64,000 nt of DNA from Blastocystis sp. Blastoise (taxonomy: Eukaryota; Sar; Bigyra; Opalinata; Blastocystidae): assembly GCA_039096225.1 (NCBI GenBank), contig JBBPEB010000003.1, forward strand, positions 614,001-678,000, read 5' to 3'. Below the pieces are notes generated by a model. That model was given only the letters and a program-made list of their open reading frames with translations, searched no databases and had not been told where the DNA came from. Made by a program: the position numbers and the translations under genes. Position 1 is the stretch's first letter. Every line of letters begins with the position of its first letter. Shown in pieces: positions 31,881 through 51,500 of this stretch.

Positions 31881-34800
31881 TTATTTATTATTATTTATAT
31901 AATATTAATATAATAATACTAATAATAATACTAATACTATAATCTATATAGATATTAACTGCATTTATAGAGTTAGTAAAAGATCCTCAATTTATGGTTG
32001 AGATATTTGTTAATTATGATTGTGATATGAATAGTACTAATGTTTATGAACGTATTTGTATGACCTTAAATAATGTTATACAAGGGAAATTTGTTCAATT
32101 AGATAAAACACCGAAAGTAGAATTAGAAGATGAACCTAAAGAAGAAGGAGAAGGAGAAGAAGAAGAAGAAGAAGATGAATCTATTGAAGTATATATATAA
32201 TATATAATATATAATATATAATATTTATTATTTTTTATTTATTGTATATATATAACTATTTTTTTATTTAAATTTTTTTTTAAATAATATTATACTTGAT
32301 TATATATATATATATATATATATAGTATACAAATAGTCGTATGAAGGCAGTAATGGCCATGTTACATGTTATTCAACCCTTAGCTGCTCGTGTAAAGGAA
32401 TTTATTGAAGAAGAAAAGAAGAAGAGTAATAAAGCTGAAGAAGAAGATGATGTATATATATTGCTATTATTATGCTTATTCTATTCATGATTATTATATA
32501 TTATATTTATTATTATATTTATTATTATATTCTTTTATTATAAAATATAATAATAATAATATATTATTATATTTATTATTCTATTTATTATTCTATTTAT
32601 TATTATATTTATTATTATATTTATTATTATATTTATTATAATATATATAGGATGAAGAGATCAAGTCTCCTGTACCTTCAAATGATATAGCTGCTCGTTT
32701 TGATGAGAAACGTCGTTTACAGGAAGAAATGGCCACAGGCTTTGCTAAATTTAATAAGAAACCACGTAAAGGTGTTGAATATCTAGTTAGCGTAGGTAGA
32801 ATTGAAAATACACCTGAATCTGTTGCTAAATTCCTTTTTGAGTATTTTATATATTATTATATATATATTATTATTATTTAATATGTATATATTTTTAAAT
32901 ATTTAATACATTTTATTTTTTATTATTATAAATTAAAAATATTATTTAATAATATATATTTGATATTAAAATATATCTGCTCTTTCTTATATATATATTA
33001 TATATATAGTTACAGTGAAGATCTTAGTAAGACTGTTATTGGTGATTATCTTGGTGAAGATAAGGAATTTAATCTTGCTGTATATATATATAGATTTTTT
33101 TATTATTAATATATTATAAAAATATATAAATAGTATATTATTCATATAGTATAATTATATATATATAATATAATATATAGGTATTAGCAGCTTATGCAAG
33201 TATAGTTGATTATACGGATATGACATTTGATTTAGCTTTACGTTCATTCTTATCTCATTTCCGTTTACCTGGTGAAGCCCAAAAGATTGATCGTATTTTA
33301 GAACGTTTTGCGGGTCATTTTTATGAATGTAATCCTTCTACTTTTGATAATGCTGATACTGCTTTTGTTCTTGGTTTCTCGTATAAATATATATATATAT
33401 ATATATATATTATTATTATTATAATTCTTTTTTAAAAAATAAAATATATTATATTATAGTATATAAAATAATATGCTTTAAATATAATAATATTAAATAT
33501 AATCTATATATATAGTGTTATTATGTTAAATACTGATCTTCATAATCCAAATATTCCTGATGAAAAGAAGATGACAAAACAAGAATTTATTAATAATAAC
33601 CGTGGTATTAATGATGGTAAAGATTTACCTAAAGAGACTTTAGAAGGTATTTTTGATGAAATTGAAGCAAATCCTATTACATTAAAAGAAGATGATTTAG
33701 CTAGAGAGAAATTAGCAATGGATACCAATAAATATGAAAATGAAGAAAAGAAAAGACAACGTGCTTTTGATTTAGAAAAGAATGAAATGTTAGCTAATAT
33801 TAAATTAGATATTGATCCTAATATAGAATATTCTTATATAAAAGTAGATAAAATAGATGATTATATACGATCTATGTATAAATTATTCCATAGTAATACT
33901 GTTCATTCATTAGGATTAGTATTACAATATATAGAAGAAGAAGAAATATGTAAATTATCTTTAGAAGGTGCACATAATATGTTTATTATAGCAGCTTATT
34001 ATAATTTAGATGATGAAAAAGCTGAATGTATTCAAGCTATAGCTTCTAGTGGTTATGTATATGATGAAAATTGGTTAGAAATATCACCTATTCAAGTAGA
34101 ATCATTAAAGATATTAATTGATATGGCTATAAATGAATATAATTATATTGGTAAAGGTTGGAAATATATTATGAAAGCTATAAGTTCTATTAGTCAAATT
34201 CATTTATATGGTTTAAAGAGTTATGTTAATTATTTATTAGAAGTACATCAACCTGTGATACGTACTTATTTATATAATCATGCATATTTAGATGTAGATA
34301 GAGCTAAAGAAATAGAAGAAAGTGTAGAATCTGTTGCTGATTTAAGAACATTAGATAAAATATTTTTAAATAGTGATAAAATATCTAATGGTATTATAGA
34401 TTTTGTTGATGCACTTTGTGAAGTTAGTTTAACTGATATTAAAGAAGGAATGAAAAAAGAAACTGAAGAAGAAAAAGAACGTAAATCTATTCAAAGAGAT
34501 TATGAAGTATATTTTTATTATTATTATTGTTTTTTCTTCTAAATTTTTTATATATAAATATATATATATTTTTTATTTATATTATAAATATTTTTAAAGA
34601 ATCTATATTGATAAATTATGAATCTATTATTATTTTTTAATAATATAAAATAATATATAATAATATATAGTTAGCTGATGATTTAGATGAACGTGCTATA
34701 CATCGTCCCCGTGTTTATTTAATGCAAAAAGTCGTTGAAGTTGCTGATTTTAATATGAATAAACGAGGTCGTTATGATTGGCAAAAGATTTGGACTATTA

Positions 34801-37800
34801 TTTCAGATTATTTAATTGCTATAGGTTGTATGAATAATGTTGAATTAGCTTTCTCTGGTATTGATGGCCTTAAACAAGTATATATATTATTATATATATT
34901 ATTATATATTATTATATATTATATATTATTTTTTTAAATCTTATTTTTATTTAATAAATTTTATTTTTATAATAAACAAATCATTTAAATATACGTAGAT
35001 ATCATTAATTATATTATATATAACATAATAATAACATATATATAGCTATCCTTAAAATTCTTAGATAAAGAAGAAAGTAAAAATTTCCATTTCCAAAAAG
35101 TATTTTTACGTCCATTTGATAGTATTATATCAAGATGTACTTCAATAGATATAAAAGATCTTATTTTACATGTTATACATAATATTATATTATCACGTTA
35201 TAATAAATTATCTAGTGGTTGGAAAGCTATTTTAAGTACGTTAATTTCCTGTGCTGAACGTGAAGATGAAACTACTACTATATTTGCTTGGTCTATTGCT
35301 AAATCACTTATTGATACTTATTTTGAAAGAACTAAAACGGATTTACCTGATATTATGAATTGTTATGTTGCTTTTGCTCAATGCGAAAATGAAGAAATAT
35401 CTTCTGAAGCATTTAAATATTTATCTGTATGTTTTTTTATTATTATATTATTTATTTTATTATTTGTTATGTTATTATTTGTGATATTATTTATTATTTA
35501 TTATATTATTTATTAGCAATTTTATTATCTATAATATACTGTTATATATATATATATATATAGAAATGTGGTAATTTCTTATTAGAAGGAAATATAATAG
35601 AATTAGTTGAAGAAGAAGTTAATGGTCAAATGGTAAAAGTATATACTGATTCTGAAATTCATATTCGTTATTGGTGGCCTATTTTACTTGGTTTTACACG
35701 TATTATTCCTAATGATTATAGATATGAAGTATATATTATATTTATTATTTATTATATTTATTATATTTATTATTTATTATATTTATTATATTTATTATAT
35801 TTATTATATTTATTATATTTATTATATTTATTATATATATATATATATATATATATATTTTAGGCTCGTAAAAATGCTTTAGAAAGATTATTTTTATTAT
35901 TAAATGATTCACGTACTCATTTCTCTATAAAAATGTGGAGTTTAATATTCCAAGGTCTTATATTACCTATATTTAGTACTACTATAGAAGCACAATGTTT
36001 AACTTTAAATGAATTATTTTCTACGGATAATGATAATGAAGAAGAAGAAGAACATGTTGAAACTGAAAGTGAAAAGAAAGCACGTTCTTTAAGTGTTATT
36101 GAAGGAGATATTCCTACTCAAACTACTGGTGCTATGGTATATATATATATATATATATAATTAAATAAATAAATAAATAATAATAATATATAATTAAATA
36201 AATAAATAATAATAATATATATTAATAAATATATATATAGTTTATAACAGATCTTGCTCGTTTATTTATAAATAAATATGATCAATTAAATCCTATATTT
36301 AATATTATTATTGATTTCTTACATAAATGTATTTTACAAGGATTAATAATATTATCAAGAATAGCTATACAATCTTATAGTATATTATTAATTGAAGGAG
36401 GTAATATATTTAATGAAAATACCTGGAATCTTATTATACAATCTATTGATGTATTATATACAACTACTTCTGCTAAAGGATTATTAGAAAAACGTAAAGA
36501 ATTATCTATATTACCATTAGAAGGTAAAGTAACAGGTGATATATTAGATGTAGGTACTTATGTTAAAACACCTTTAGGTGTAGGTCAAATAATAGAAAAT
36601 AAAGAAAATTATTTTATTGTTATGTTAGCTAATGGTAAAGCTTATTTCCAAGATTATAATATGGAAGTTATTATACCTGAATTATTAAAAGCTAGAAAAG
36701 AACAAGAAGAATTAGCAAAGAAAATACAAGAAGGAGATGATGATGATGAAGATGATGAAGAAGAAGCTGAAAAATTAGATGGTGAAGAAGAAGAAGAAGA
36801 AAATAAACAACAAGAAGAATCAAAAGAAGATGATGAATTTAAACTTACAGATACACGTGTATTAGATTTAGATGTTAATCTTACTATTGTTCATGCTACT
36901 GTTCAATTAGAACTCTCTGTTCTTCTTAAATCTATGATTCAAAAACATTATAAATATATATCAATGGATCATATAAATAATATTTTAACTACTTTAACAA
37001 CAACTAAAGATTTATGTGAAGAATTTAATAATGACGAAGATTATAGAACACTTATTCATAATCTTGGTATATATATAATAATAATAATTATATTATTTTC
37101 ATTTTTATTATTTTATTTTGATTATTTTATTTTGATTATTATATTTTGATTATTTTATTTTGATTATTTTATTTTGATTATTTTATTTTGATTATTTTAT
37201 TTTTATTGTTCCTATTATTATAATTATAGTATTTATAATAATAATAATTATATATATATAGGTTTTATGAAAGAGAGTCCTAAATTACCTTTATTAGCTC
37301 GTCAAGAAGGAGTTTGTTTATCAGTTATTATTTGTGTTCTTTTCTCTTTATATACTGATAAAGATCATACAGATAGAGTTGATTATGCTACTAAAGAATT
37401 ATTAACGTATATATATATATATATAAATTAGATTTATTATTATTATACTTATTATTATTATACTTATTATTTTATTATATTTTATTATTCAAAATATATT
37501 TAATATAATACTAATAATATATATATATATATAGTCGTGTAGAGCCTTTATTAACTTCTTATGTCTCTAATGAACGTAAAGCTATAGTTAATCCTAATGA
37601 TATTGATAGTAAGAGAGGTGCTTATGCTCTTATTCCCGTGGTTAATGAAATATTTGATGGATTTAGTACTTGTACTATTGAAAGTGTATATAATTTATAT
37701 AATTTATTATTGATTAATAATATAAATATTTTTTAAAAGAGAAATAATTAAATTCTATAATATATATATATAGTTTAAACAAAATTTCCTTAAATTATAT

Positions 37801-37902
37801 CCTTTATGTGTTGATATTATTGAAGTAGGAACAGAAGATTGTAGAAAACATGTTGCTAAATTCTTTAGAGAAAAAATTGGTACACTTCTCTTTGATAATT
37901 AA
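30339..37902 (+). CDS. BIG/Sec7-type ARF guanine-nucleotide exchange factor with an extra C-terminal barrel-like insert
   Basis: Seventeen exons join in phase to about 1780 residues. The N-terminal half holds DCB and HUS regions (FSLGLQNKSPKVREASLQAL; LQLFVAIIHRFHVSIKKEVE; VEIFVNYDCDMNSTNVYERI). The Sec7 domain lies at about residues 545-735, with KGVEYLVSVGRIENTPESVA, GDYLGEDKEFNLAVLAAY, the catalytic glutamate loop FRLPGEAQKIDRILERFAGH and VIMLNTDLHNPNIPDEKK. Downstream HDS-like helical repeats run to the end (GIDGLKQLSLKFLDKEE; WWPILLGFTRII). These proteins load GTP onto ARF at the trans-Golgi and recruit clathrin adaptors. An unusual GTYVKTPLGVGQIIENKE segment plus an acidic stretch sits near residues 1465-1540. 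Introns are mostly phase 0. Exon ends with Glu/Asp-rich stretches (32120-32188, 36720-36840) are lineage-specific. Confidence 0.93.
37109..37205 (+). repeat. Intronic minisatellite, 15-base T-rich unit
   Basis: Six or so copies of a TTTTATTTTGATTAT-like unit lie in the BIG/Sec7 intron after exon 36241-37066. Confidence 0.85.
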
Positions 37903-38387
37903 AATATATTAAATATATTTAATTATATATTACTTGTATATTATTCTTCTATTAAACTACATATATATATTCTTTTTATTTTAAAGTTAAAAAAAATTTA
38001 AAAGTTATTTAATATTATTTTTCTTTTAATTTATATTTCATCAATTAATTATTTATTTGCTTATTTATTTTCTATTATACTTTTTCTACAATTACTTTCA
38101 TATTTTAATACTTATACTATACTTATTTTCTTATTGTTATTACTATGAAGTATGAATATATTAGAAATGCACATGATGATTATATATATTAATTGTTGTG
38201 TTTTATGGTTTTATTTTTATTTTTGATAAAGAAATAAACGAAATTTATAGGTATTAGTATAAATAATTAGAATGATATTCATATTCAGTTGCGGTTCTTC
38301 AAGTTTAATATTCGATTGATATACAAAAAAGATATATATATATATATTATAAAAAGAGAGAATATATAAATAATAATAGTATGATGA
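37903..38387. other. Intergenic region between convergent genes
   Basis: AT-rich spacer between the BIG/Sec7 stop (plus) and the UNC93-like stop (minus). No gene found. Confidence 0.5.
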
Positions 38388-40646
<2,259 letters not shown>

Positions 40647-40951
40647 TTTAATATAGTTATACACAAAATTAATGATAAATCATTTCCATAATAGAAAAAT
40701 TCCACGTTTTCAGAGAATTTTCTATATTTTGTGTTTATTTGATATGATTAGAGATGTAATTGTCATGATTATTGCTTTAATGAATATAAGTAATGATTAT
40801 CAATATAAAAAATGAAGCTAAACACTAAAAAAGTACGCTTATACAAAATAAATATTAGAATCAACAAAAAGTTAATCTATTTTTGAATGAAATAGAATAG
40901 AACATGCAATAAAAAAAGAGTAAAATTATGAAAATACTAATATAACAATGT
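40647..40951. other. Short intergenic region between CDC48 and the UNC93-like gene
   Basis: About 305 bases holding the CDC48 3' end and the UNC93-like promoter. GAGAATTTTC near 40713 contains a two-unit GAA-TTC palindrome; this is weak. Confidence 0.4.
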
Positions 40952-44569
<3,618 letters not shown>

Positions 44570-45769
44570 TCTCTTATATGTATATAATACTATAATATTA
44601 AACTATGTCTTCTATTCTATAAATAGAAAATATTTGTTCTATATCAAACTTAAAAAACTCAAGTGTCTTTTATTCTTGGGATACTTCCGTTTTTTTAAAA
44701 GAATCATTTTTTCTCGTCCGAATTCTAGTTATTATTTGAAGCGAAGAATATTCCAGAATCCTTTATAATAGAAATTTCCAGTTTTCCTGAATAATATATT
44801 TGCTAGAAAAATAAGAAAGAATCAAGAATTTGCTGGTATTCTTGGCAAAAGGAAATATTGTTGAGTCTTTTTCTATTATATCTAGTTTTAAGATAATCTT
44901 GTTGACATGATACATGAATAAGCTCTATTTAATGTAAATTGATTTCTTTCAATAGGAACAACGTATCCGTGTATCGTAAAGGCGTTAAGAGTGTTGTTCA
45001 TGTACTATCTTCACTTATAGATCCCTAGTTTCGTTATGATGTTTTCATTTCTAAATCAAGAGTTAATGGATATTATGGCCATATTGGGAAAACATAAAAC
45101 TATTGTGTTCAATGACAATTCTTTTCATAAAACAAAGTATATTAGTATTTGAATATGCTAATATTATGTATGAATATCTTATACAGCTATTATTATTATT
45201 TTTTTTAGAAATCTATTATGTAAATCAATGAAAATTTATTTAAATTGTTTTAAAAGATGGCTATTGAATTGATTTTGTGAGTGATTATGGAAAAATGATA
45301 AAGAAATGTTTCTAAAAACAACATTAATCAATATACACATTTAGATTATTTGATTATAAGAATGTTGAATGTGTTGAAGTATTTCTATAAAACATAAAGA
45401 ATAATAGCTTTTGTTCAAGAGTAAAAATTATCTATAAAGAATTAACATTCGATATTTAAAAATGAAGAATGGGAATATGAAAAAGAAGATGAAATTGAAT
45501 AGAATTAATCGAAATAGAAATAGTTTATGTATTATTAATGTATAAGAATAATAAAAATAGATTTATTCATTATAATCATATAAAGAATAATTTATTTATA
45601 TTTAAAACATTTATATATTTTGATCATATATGAATAAGTATTAAATTATTTTTTGCAATGACTGATGATAAATATATTGTTAATGAAATACAAGTGAATA
45701 AAATATGTTAATTACTGAATAAGGATGAACTTAATTTTGAGTACTGAAGAATATTTCTAATATCTTTTA
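44570..45769. other. Intergenic region upstream of CDC48
   Basis: About 1.2 kb. Apart from the heat-shock element it is AT-rich without gene or repeat. It has relatively balanced sequence (44600-45200) compared with other spacers. Confidence 0.5.
44743..44758. promoter_or_regulatory. Heat-shock element upstream of CDC48
   Basis: GAAGAATATTCCAGAA contains the perfect three-unit pattern nGAAnnTTCnnGAAn (GAA at 44746, TTC at 44751, GAA at 44756) plus an adjoining GAA at 44743. It lies 177-190 bases upstream of the CDC48 start. HSF control fits a proteostasis gene. One site in AT-rich DNA can arise by chance. Confidence 0.5.
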
Positions 45770-46407
45770 TATAGGCTATTATATTTAATAGAGTATAGAA
45801 AATTATTAGTGAAATGTTTTGAGATGGAAAAGAAATGGAAATAAGTAATTGAGTATATATCATTATTTTTTGTTTATTAATACTATATATTATATACAAC
45901 TGAACATAATTATTAATTAAGATAATTTTCTTATTTATTGTGAAAATCAAGGAGAAACAGTGACTATAATCAAACATATAGGTCATAATAATCATATTAA
46001 TATATTTGGAGGATATACTGATCAAAGTTGGGATAGTTCATGTGGTATGTATATTTATATTATATTAATTATTCATTATATTTTATATAGCTTGGAAACC
46101 TTATTCTAAAGAATTTCTCTTTACATTAAGTAATGAACATGGTATTCCTCCTACTAAATATGATTATACTGATATTGATACTGAGTGTGGTATATTATGT
46201 TCTATGTTTGGAGGTCCTTCTTTTGGAGGTGGTTGTGATATAGAAATATCAGATGATTGTCATAATAATTATGATTCCTATTGTTGTTTACGATCTTATG
46301 CTGATATTCATATACTTCAAAAACATTCAATATTTGTGAATACGAAGGTCGTTGATTCTGTTAATTATTTTAAAGTTGAAGATTATGAAGTATGGGGAAG
46401 AATATAA
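45770..46407 (+). pseudogene. Decayed TLDc-domain gene copy (paralogue of 63121-63778)
   Basis: Bases 45930-46044 and 46091-46407 encode an intact-looking second half of a TLDc domain: YCENQGETVTIIKHIGH, INIFGGYTDQSWDSS, then WKPYSKEFLFTLSNEHGIPP to YFKVEDYEVWGR. DNA identity to the 63 kb copy continues upstream to about 45770 but is broken. The copy's TTTAG-gtacat donor region has become TTGAG-tatata, the acceptor TATATAG has become TATACAA, and TAA stops interrupt the frame before YCEN. No ATG can start the domain in frame. TLDc domains occur in oxidation-resistance and V-ATPase-regulating proteins. Retention of a clean 3' half suggests recent decay or a 5'-truncated duplication. Confidence 0.7.
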
Positions 46408-47989
46408 ATTATTTATATATCTTTAGTATAACATCTTTATGATTATTATATTAAATTTATAATTTTTTTATTAATATTTTTTTTTTACTCATATTATTTT
46501 ATTAGTTTATATATTGAATAAGTAGTTTATGATCTTTCTATTTTTTCTATCAAATTTTGTTTATTAATATTTTATAAAATTTAAAGTTTCATTTACTATT
46601 TACGATATTCTATAAATTAAATAATATATGTCAATATATAATATTTTAAAACAGTATTATTTTTTTATACACTGATATTAGATATATTAATAAAAAAAAA
46701 TGTTCATATGATAAAACTAATAGAATATATGTATGATTATTTATTTAACTATATATAAACATAATAATGTTATTAAAAACTAAACTGCAAGAAAATAATA
46801 AACATGAAAAGTGTTTTCTATTATTATATATATAGAATTCACTAGTTATTCAAAAAAAGTATAAATATAAGTTACTATGCTAATATAAATATCTAATCAT
46901 ATTTTTAATAGCTATTAATCATCTACATAAGGATTTTATTATTAAATATATTTTTTAATTATATTTTTCAACTATATATAATAAAAACGATGTCTAAACT
47001 ATATATAAAGTATTTATTGTTTATGTTTTTTTTTTAATTTTTTTTGTTACAATAAACTATTATTTTGTTTTTTTAAAACATATATATATATTTTTGTAAC
47101 TATAAAATGTAGTAATATTATAAACTAAAAGAATTGGTTCATAAAAAAAGTAGCTTCTCTTTTAAATGAATAATAGATTATATATACTTTTTAAATAAAA
47201 ATAGTGTATACAAAAAATATTCTCTTGTAACTTTGTTAAAAATGTCATTCTTGTAATTTTAAACGCTTTTAAATTTATAAAATTTTGTGTAATATTGAAT
47301 ATATCATATGTAACGAAATATAAAAAGGGAAAAAAAAAGAAAATGGGAGGCCACTAATCTGTTACAACGCATAAAAAATGATGTTTTTGAATCTGTCAAA
47401 TCTGTATTGAATCCCTCAATGCATAAATAATTCTTCACAACACTAACTTGCCAATTCAAATCGAAAAATTAATAACACAAACTACACTAAGTATAATGAT
47501 TCTATATTTGATATGCCCAACATTCCACAATCATGCTACAACAAGAATAGAATAACAATTTCATAAGTCATCCATTTTCTAAACGAAACAATTCAACAAA
47601 ATATAGGTTATTTAATCGAATCGATCAAGCGAGCCTTATCTCATCAACTATATACAATCATAAATGATAATCATGCAACTTAACTATTATAAACGACGAA
47701 AAAGTGAAAGAAAAAAAAAGATTGAAATGATCTTTTAAAAAAACCGTGATTATAAAAAATATTTCATAATACGAATAATAATTTTCCCAAGAATATCCAT
47801 ATTTACGGTTAATTAGCCTAATCTCCTAAAGATTTCTTATATGATTGGCTATATTGTACATATAAGCGAATAAAATATGTCAAATAAAATAGATGTATTG
47901 GTTTTTTTCGCTTTAATATCTCTTCTCTATTGACGGTTTCTAGGACGTCATTTTCCAGATGATTTTTATATATACAGAGATGAAATCTT
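46408..47989. other. Intergenic region, no gene seen
   Basis: About 1.6 kb. The first kilobase is very AT-rich. From 47340 on the sequence is more complex (CAATTCAAATCG-type text) without a conserved frame. TTTCCAGATGA at about 47952 is the reverse complement of TCATCTGGAAA in the neighbouring MITE-like element. Confidence 0.4.
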
Positions 47990-48515
47990 TTAAAGACCCT
48001 GGAAAAAACCGGTCATCTGGAAAAAACCGGTCCATTTTTTTTTAATGTTATTTTCATGTAAATAATAATTTTTTAACGGCAAAAAAATATATAACCACGA
48101 TTTTTAATTTTTTTTGTTTTATACACAGTTTTATCAGCAACATCATTAATATGCGAGTCATCTATATTTCCTTCCATCACTTTTGCAGCACATACCATGA
48201 TAATAGTTGATTGTCACTTCAACCTGACTTAAATTGACTTATCGAGAATAAATAAGATTACACTGTCAAAATATATTATTATATCGCAGATTTTGGTGAT
48301 AATTACCACATAACAATTCTGTCAAGTGATATGGGAAGTGGATGACATATATAGTAATGATTATATAAACAAAAATGTTTATAAAACAAAAAAAAAATGA
48401 AAAATCGTGGTTATTTTGTTTTTGTGGTTAAAAAAAAACGTATTTACATGAAAATAACATTAAAAAAAAATGGACCGGTTTTTTCCAGAGGACCGGTTTT
48501 TTCCAGGGACTTTAA
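47990..48515. mobile_element. TTAA-flanked MITE-like element with long terminal inverted repeats
   Basis: The left end reads TTAA-AGACCCTGGAAAAAACC, then GGTC, and the right end is its near-perfect inverse ending ...CCAGGGACT-TTAA. The terminal inverted repeats extend at least 75 bases with few mismatches. They contain duplicated TCTGGAAAAAACCGGT blocks, then CCATTTTTTTTTAATG and TTATTTTCATGTAAAT. Weaker similarity continues to ACCACGATTTTT. The roughly 240-base middle encodes no transposase. TTAA target duplication and CCCTGG ends resemble piggyBac-type elements; assignment to that superfamily is inference. The element ends 51 bases before the start of the large surface protein gene. Confidence 0.8.
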
Positions 48516-48566
48516 TATAAATTTTAATATTTTATTTTTATTATATATTTAAGTTTTAAATAAATA

Positions 48567-51500
48567 ATGATGAAGTTTAACATCACGATATTAATCTGGA
48601 TGTTTCTCGCTTTCTGTATGTTGATTATTATTATCGTTTTAAGATCAATTCACTAAGATTTGTTTTTCTCATAGGCGTCCAAGCTTGCTCTGTTGGTGAC
48701 TATGAGGTTACTATTCAAAGAAATTATGCTGGGAATCCTGGTGAAATGATTCAACTTTATGCTGGTAAATCCACTAATTTGAGAGATACTTTTGCTTTCC
48801 GTGATGAATCCCTTGCCTCTCAAGACTCTATAGTGACTCATAAAGTCTGTTTAGATGCAAATAAAGATTATTCTCTTGAACTATCTTCAAAGTAATTAGT
48901 TAATTATATATATATGTATATTTGTAGGAATCTTACTGCTTGGGCTAAGGATTCTTATGTTAGTTTGACTTATAATAAAATAATTCTTGTTAAGTCTCGT
49001 GTAAATGCTGATGATCATGGAAAGAAAATAGTTATATTTAATTGTATTTTTTAATTAATATATATATTTATTTATATAGTATCATCTCTTGTTGATTCAA
49101 GTGCTAATTGGAAATATTCTACTTCTGTTGATTCTACTTCTTGGAAGGAAAATAAGATAGAAGAATGGGGTGAAGACTATATAAAAAAAGAAATCAAGAA
49201 TGCTGGAATTACTACTTATTTTAGAAAGGATGTAAGTGTAGATAACTCTTTTGCTGCTCTTCAATTATCTGTTCAAAGTCAAAGTGGATTCATTGTTTAT
49301 GTAAATGGAATTCAAGTGTACACTTATTTATTACCTGAGTATTTGAAGTTTATTATATTTATAGATCTTTTTTTTTATATATCTATTTATAGATCTTTTT
49401 TTTTATATTTATTTTATTTTATATATATATATTTATAATATTTATATAGATCCTCTAAAATCAATGAAAATACTCCTTCTCAATCTCTTGTAGATACTCA
49501 TGCATACAAACAGTATATATATCTTATTAACATTACTCTATACTATATATAGTATTATTGTTCCTAAAGAATTACTTATTTCCTCTGTTTCTCTTACTAC
49601 ATTGAAAATAGCTATTGAATTACATACTACTGCTGATCATCCTGAACTTCTTTCTTCTTTTGATGTTCTTACTTATATAACAAATTCTAAAGGTATATAA
49701 ATAATTATTAATTAATAATATATATATATTATAGATTCTATGGATACCCTCTCTATGCTTGCATCTAGAAGACTACAGGATATCCCTGAATATACTATGA
49801 ACGCCTTTGAAGAGAATCAATCTATTGATTTCTCTACTATATTATCCCTTTCATTATCGAATTGTGTTCTATCTACTGATTTACCTACTGGTTTAACTCT
49901 ATCTTCTAATGGCATTCTTTCTGGTACTCCTAAAGAAGTTAAATCTGCTGAATATACTCTTTCTTATAACTATGGTGAAGATGGCAGTTCTTCAAATACT
50001 TATATATTTAATCTTCAAATATTATGTAATCCTACTAGTTGCTCACATGTACGTATTAATAGAATTACGACATATAATGCTTTTAAAGAAAAAATTATAA
50101 TTAAATCAGAAGATGGAACTGAAATTGCTACTTTACTTCAAGATGAGTATTTAGATATAAATTATGATTATTATGGTGCTGTAGGTACTTGGTCTTTTGA
50201 GTTAATAGAAAAAAATAATAGTTTTTGGAATGAAGAGTCGCTTATGATAGTATATGTTATAGATGATCTTAGTAGTACATATATTCTTGTTTCTAAAATC
50301 AGAGCCATGTATAAATCTCCTGAAATCTATTATGTTAATACTAATTATTCTATGTTAATGAAATCTGAATGGAAATATAATTCTTATGATTCTTTACCTA
50401 CAGAATGGTATGGATCTTCTATTGATGATTCTACTTGGTCTACTGCTGATGGTGCCACTGCTATCACTCCTACTGCCACGAATCAATATTTTGTATTCCG
50501 TAAGACTATTAACACTCCTTCTATTACTAATCAAAAGTACTTTATATTAAGTTATAAATCATTATCAAATACAAAGATCTATATAAATAATCATGAACTT
50601 GCAGCACATGGATTTAAAGATGGTTATTTAGATTCAACAGATGCCTCTACTATTATAGAACAAACAGCAACAGGTCCTCTCTCTCTATTTGACAATCAAA
50701 ATACTATTACTATTTCTGTATTACTCTATGATAAACAACATACTATTGATATATCTTTTGATGCTTCTCTTCTAATGGTTGCCGATAATAATCTTCCAGT
50801 TTATGGTGATTATGGTATCACAGTGTCAAATTATTTATCGTCTTCTAATTATGATTATATTGTAGATTTAAATTTTAACACAATAATGTATATGACAGGT
50901 AAAACAGATAAGACAAACCCTATATTATCAATAACAGTTAAAGATGGATACAAATATATAAATAGATACTGTATAACTTATCCTAGTGACCAATATCTTT
51001 ATGCTCCAACATCATGGAAAGTGGAATCTATAGATATAAATGGTAATCGTCATGAACACTCAGTTGTATCGGATGCATTTAATTCTTATAGTTCTACAAG
51101 AAGATGTTTCTTCTTATCTGATGTTACTACAGCAATCAATAAAATAGAATTTACATTAACAAATAATATGATTAATAAAGTTAAGGATTATTATTATATT
51201 TCTGAGATTGAATTCTTCGTAGATGATATTACTTCTGATACATTACCATTATTATCTACTTCTTCTAATCCTTATATAGCTTATGATAATACAACTATAA
51301 CTATATCATTTACTAATTCGGAATATTATCGTGATTTTACTATTATTCCTTCTCTTCCTGATGGAATAACTTTTAATACTAATACTGGTTCTATATATGG
51401 TATTATTCATGGTGAAAATGGTAATACTGATTATACTATACATGCTACGTCTGTAATTGGTACATCATATGAATATACATTAACTATTTCCATTCAATCA

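Noticed and set aside
47952-48020. TTTCCAGATGA / TCATCTGGAAA pair as a separate hairpin or larger element boundary
   Set aside because: Only 11 bases match and the left copy lies outside the TTAA-bounded element; likely chance or an old fragment.
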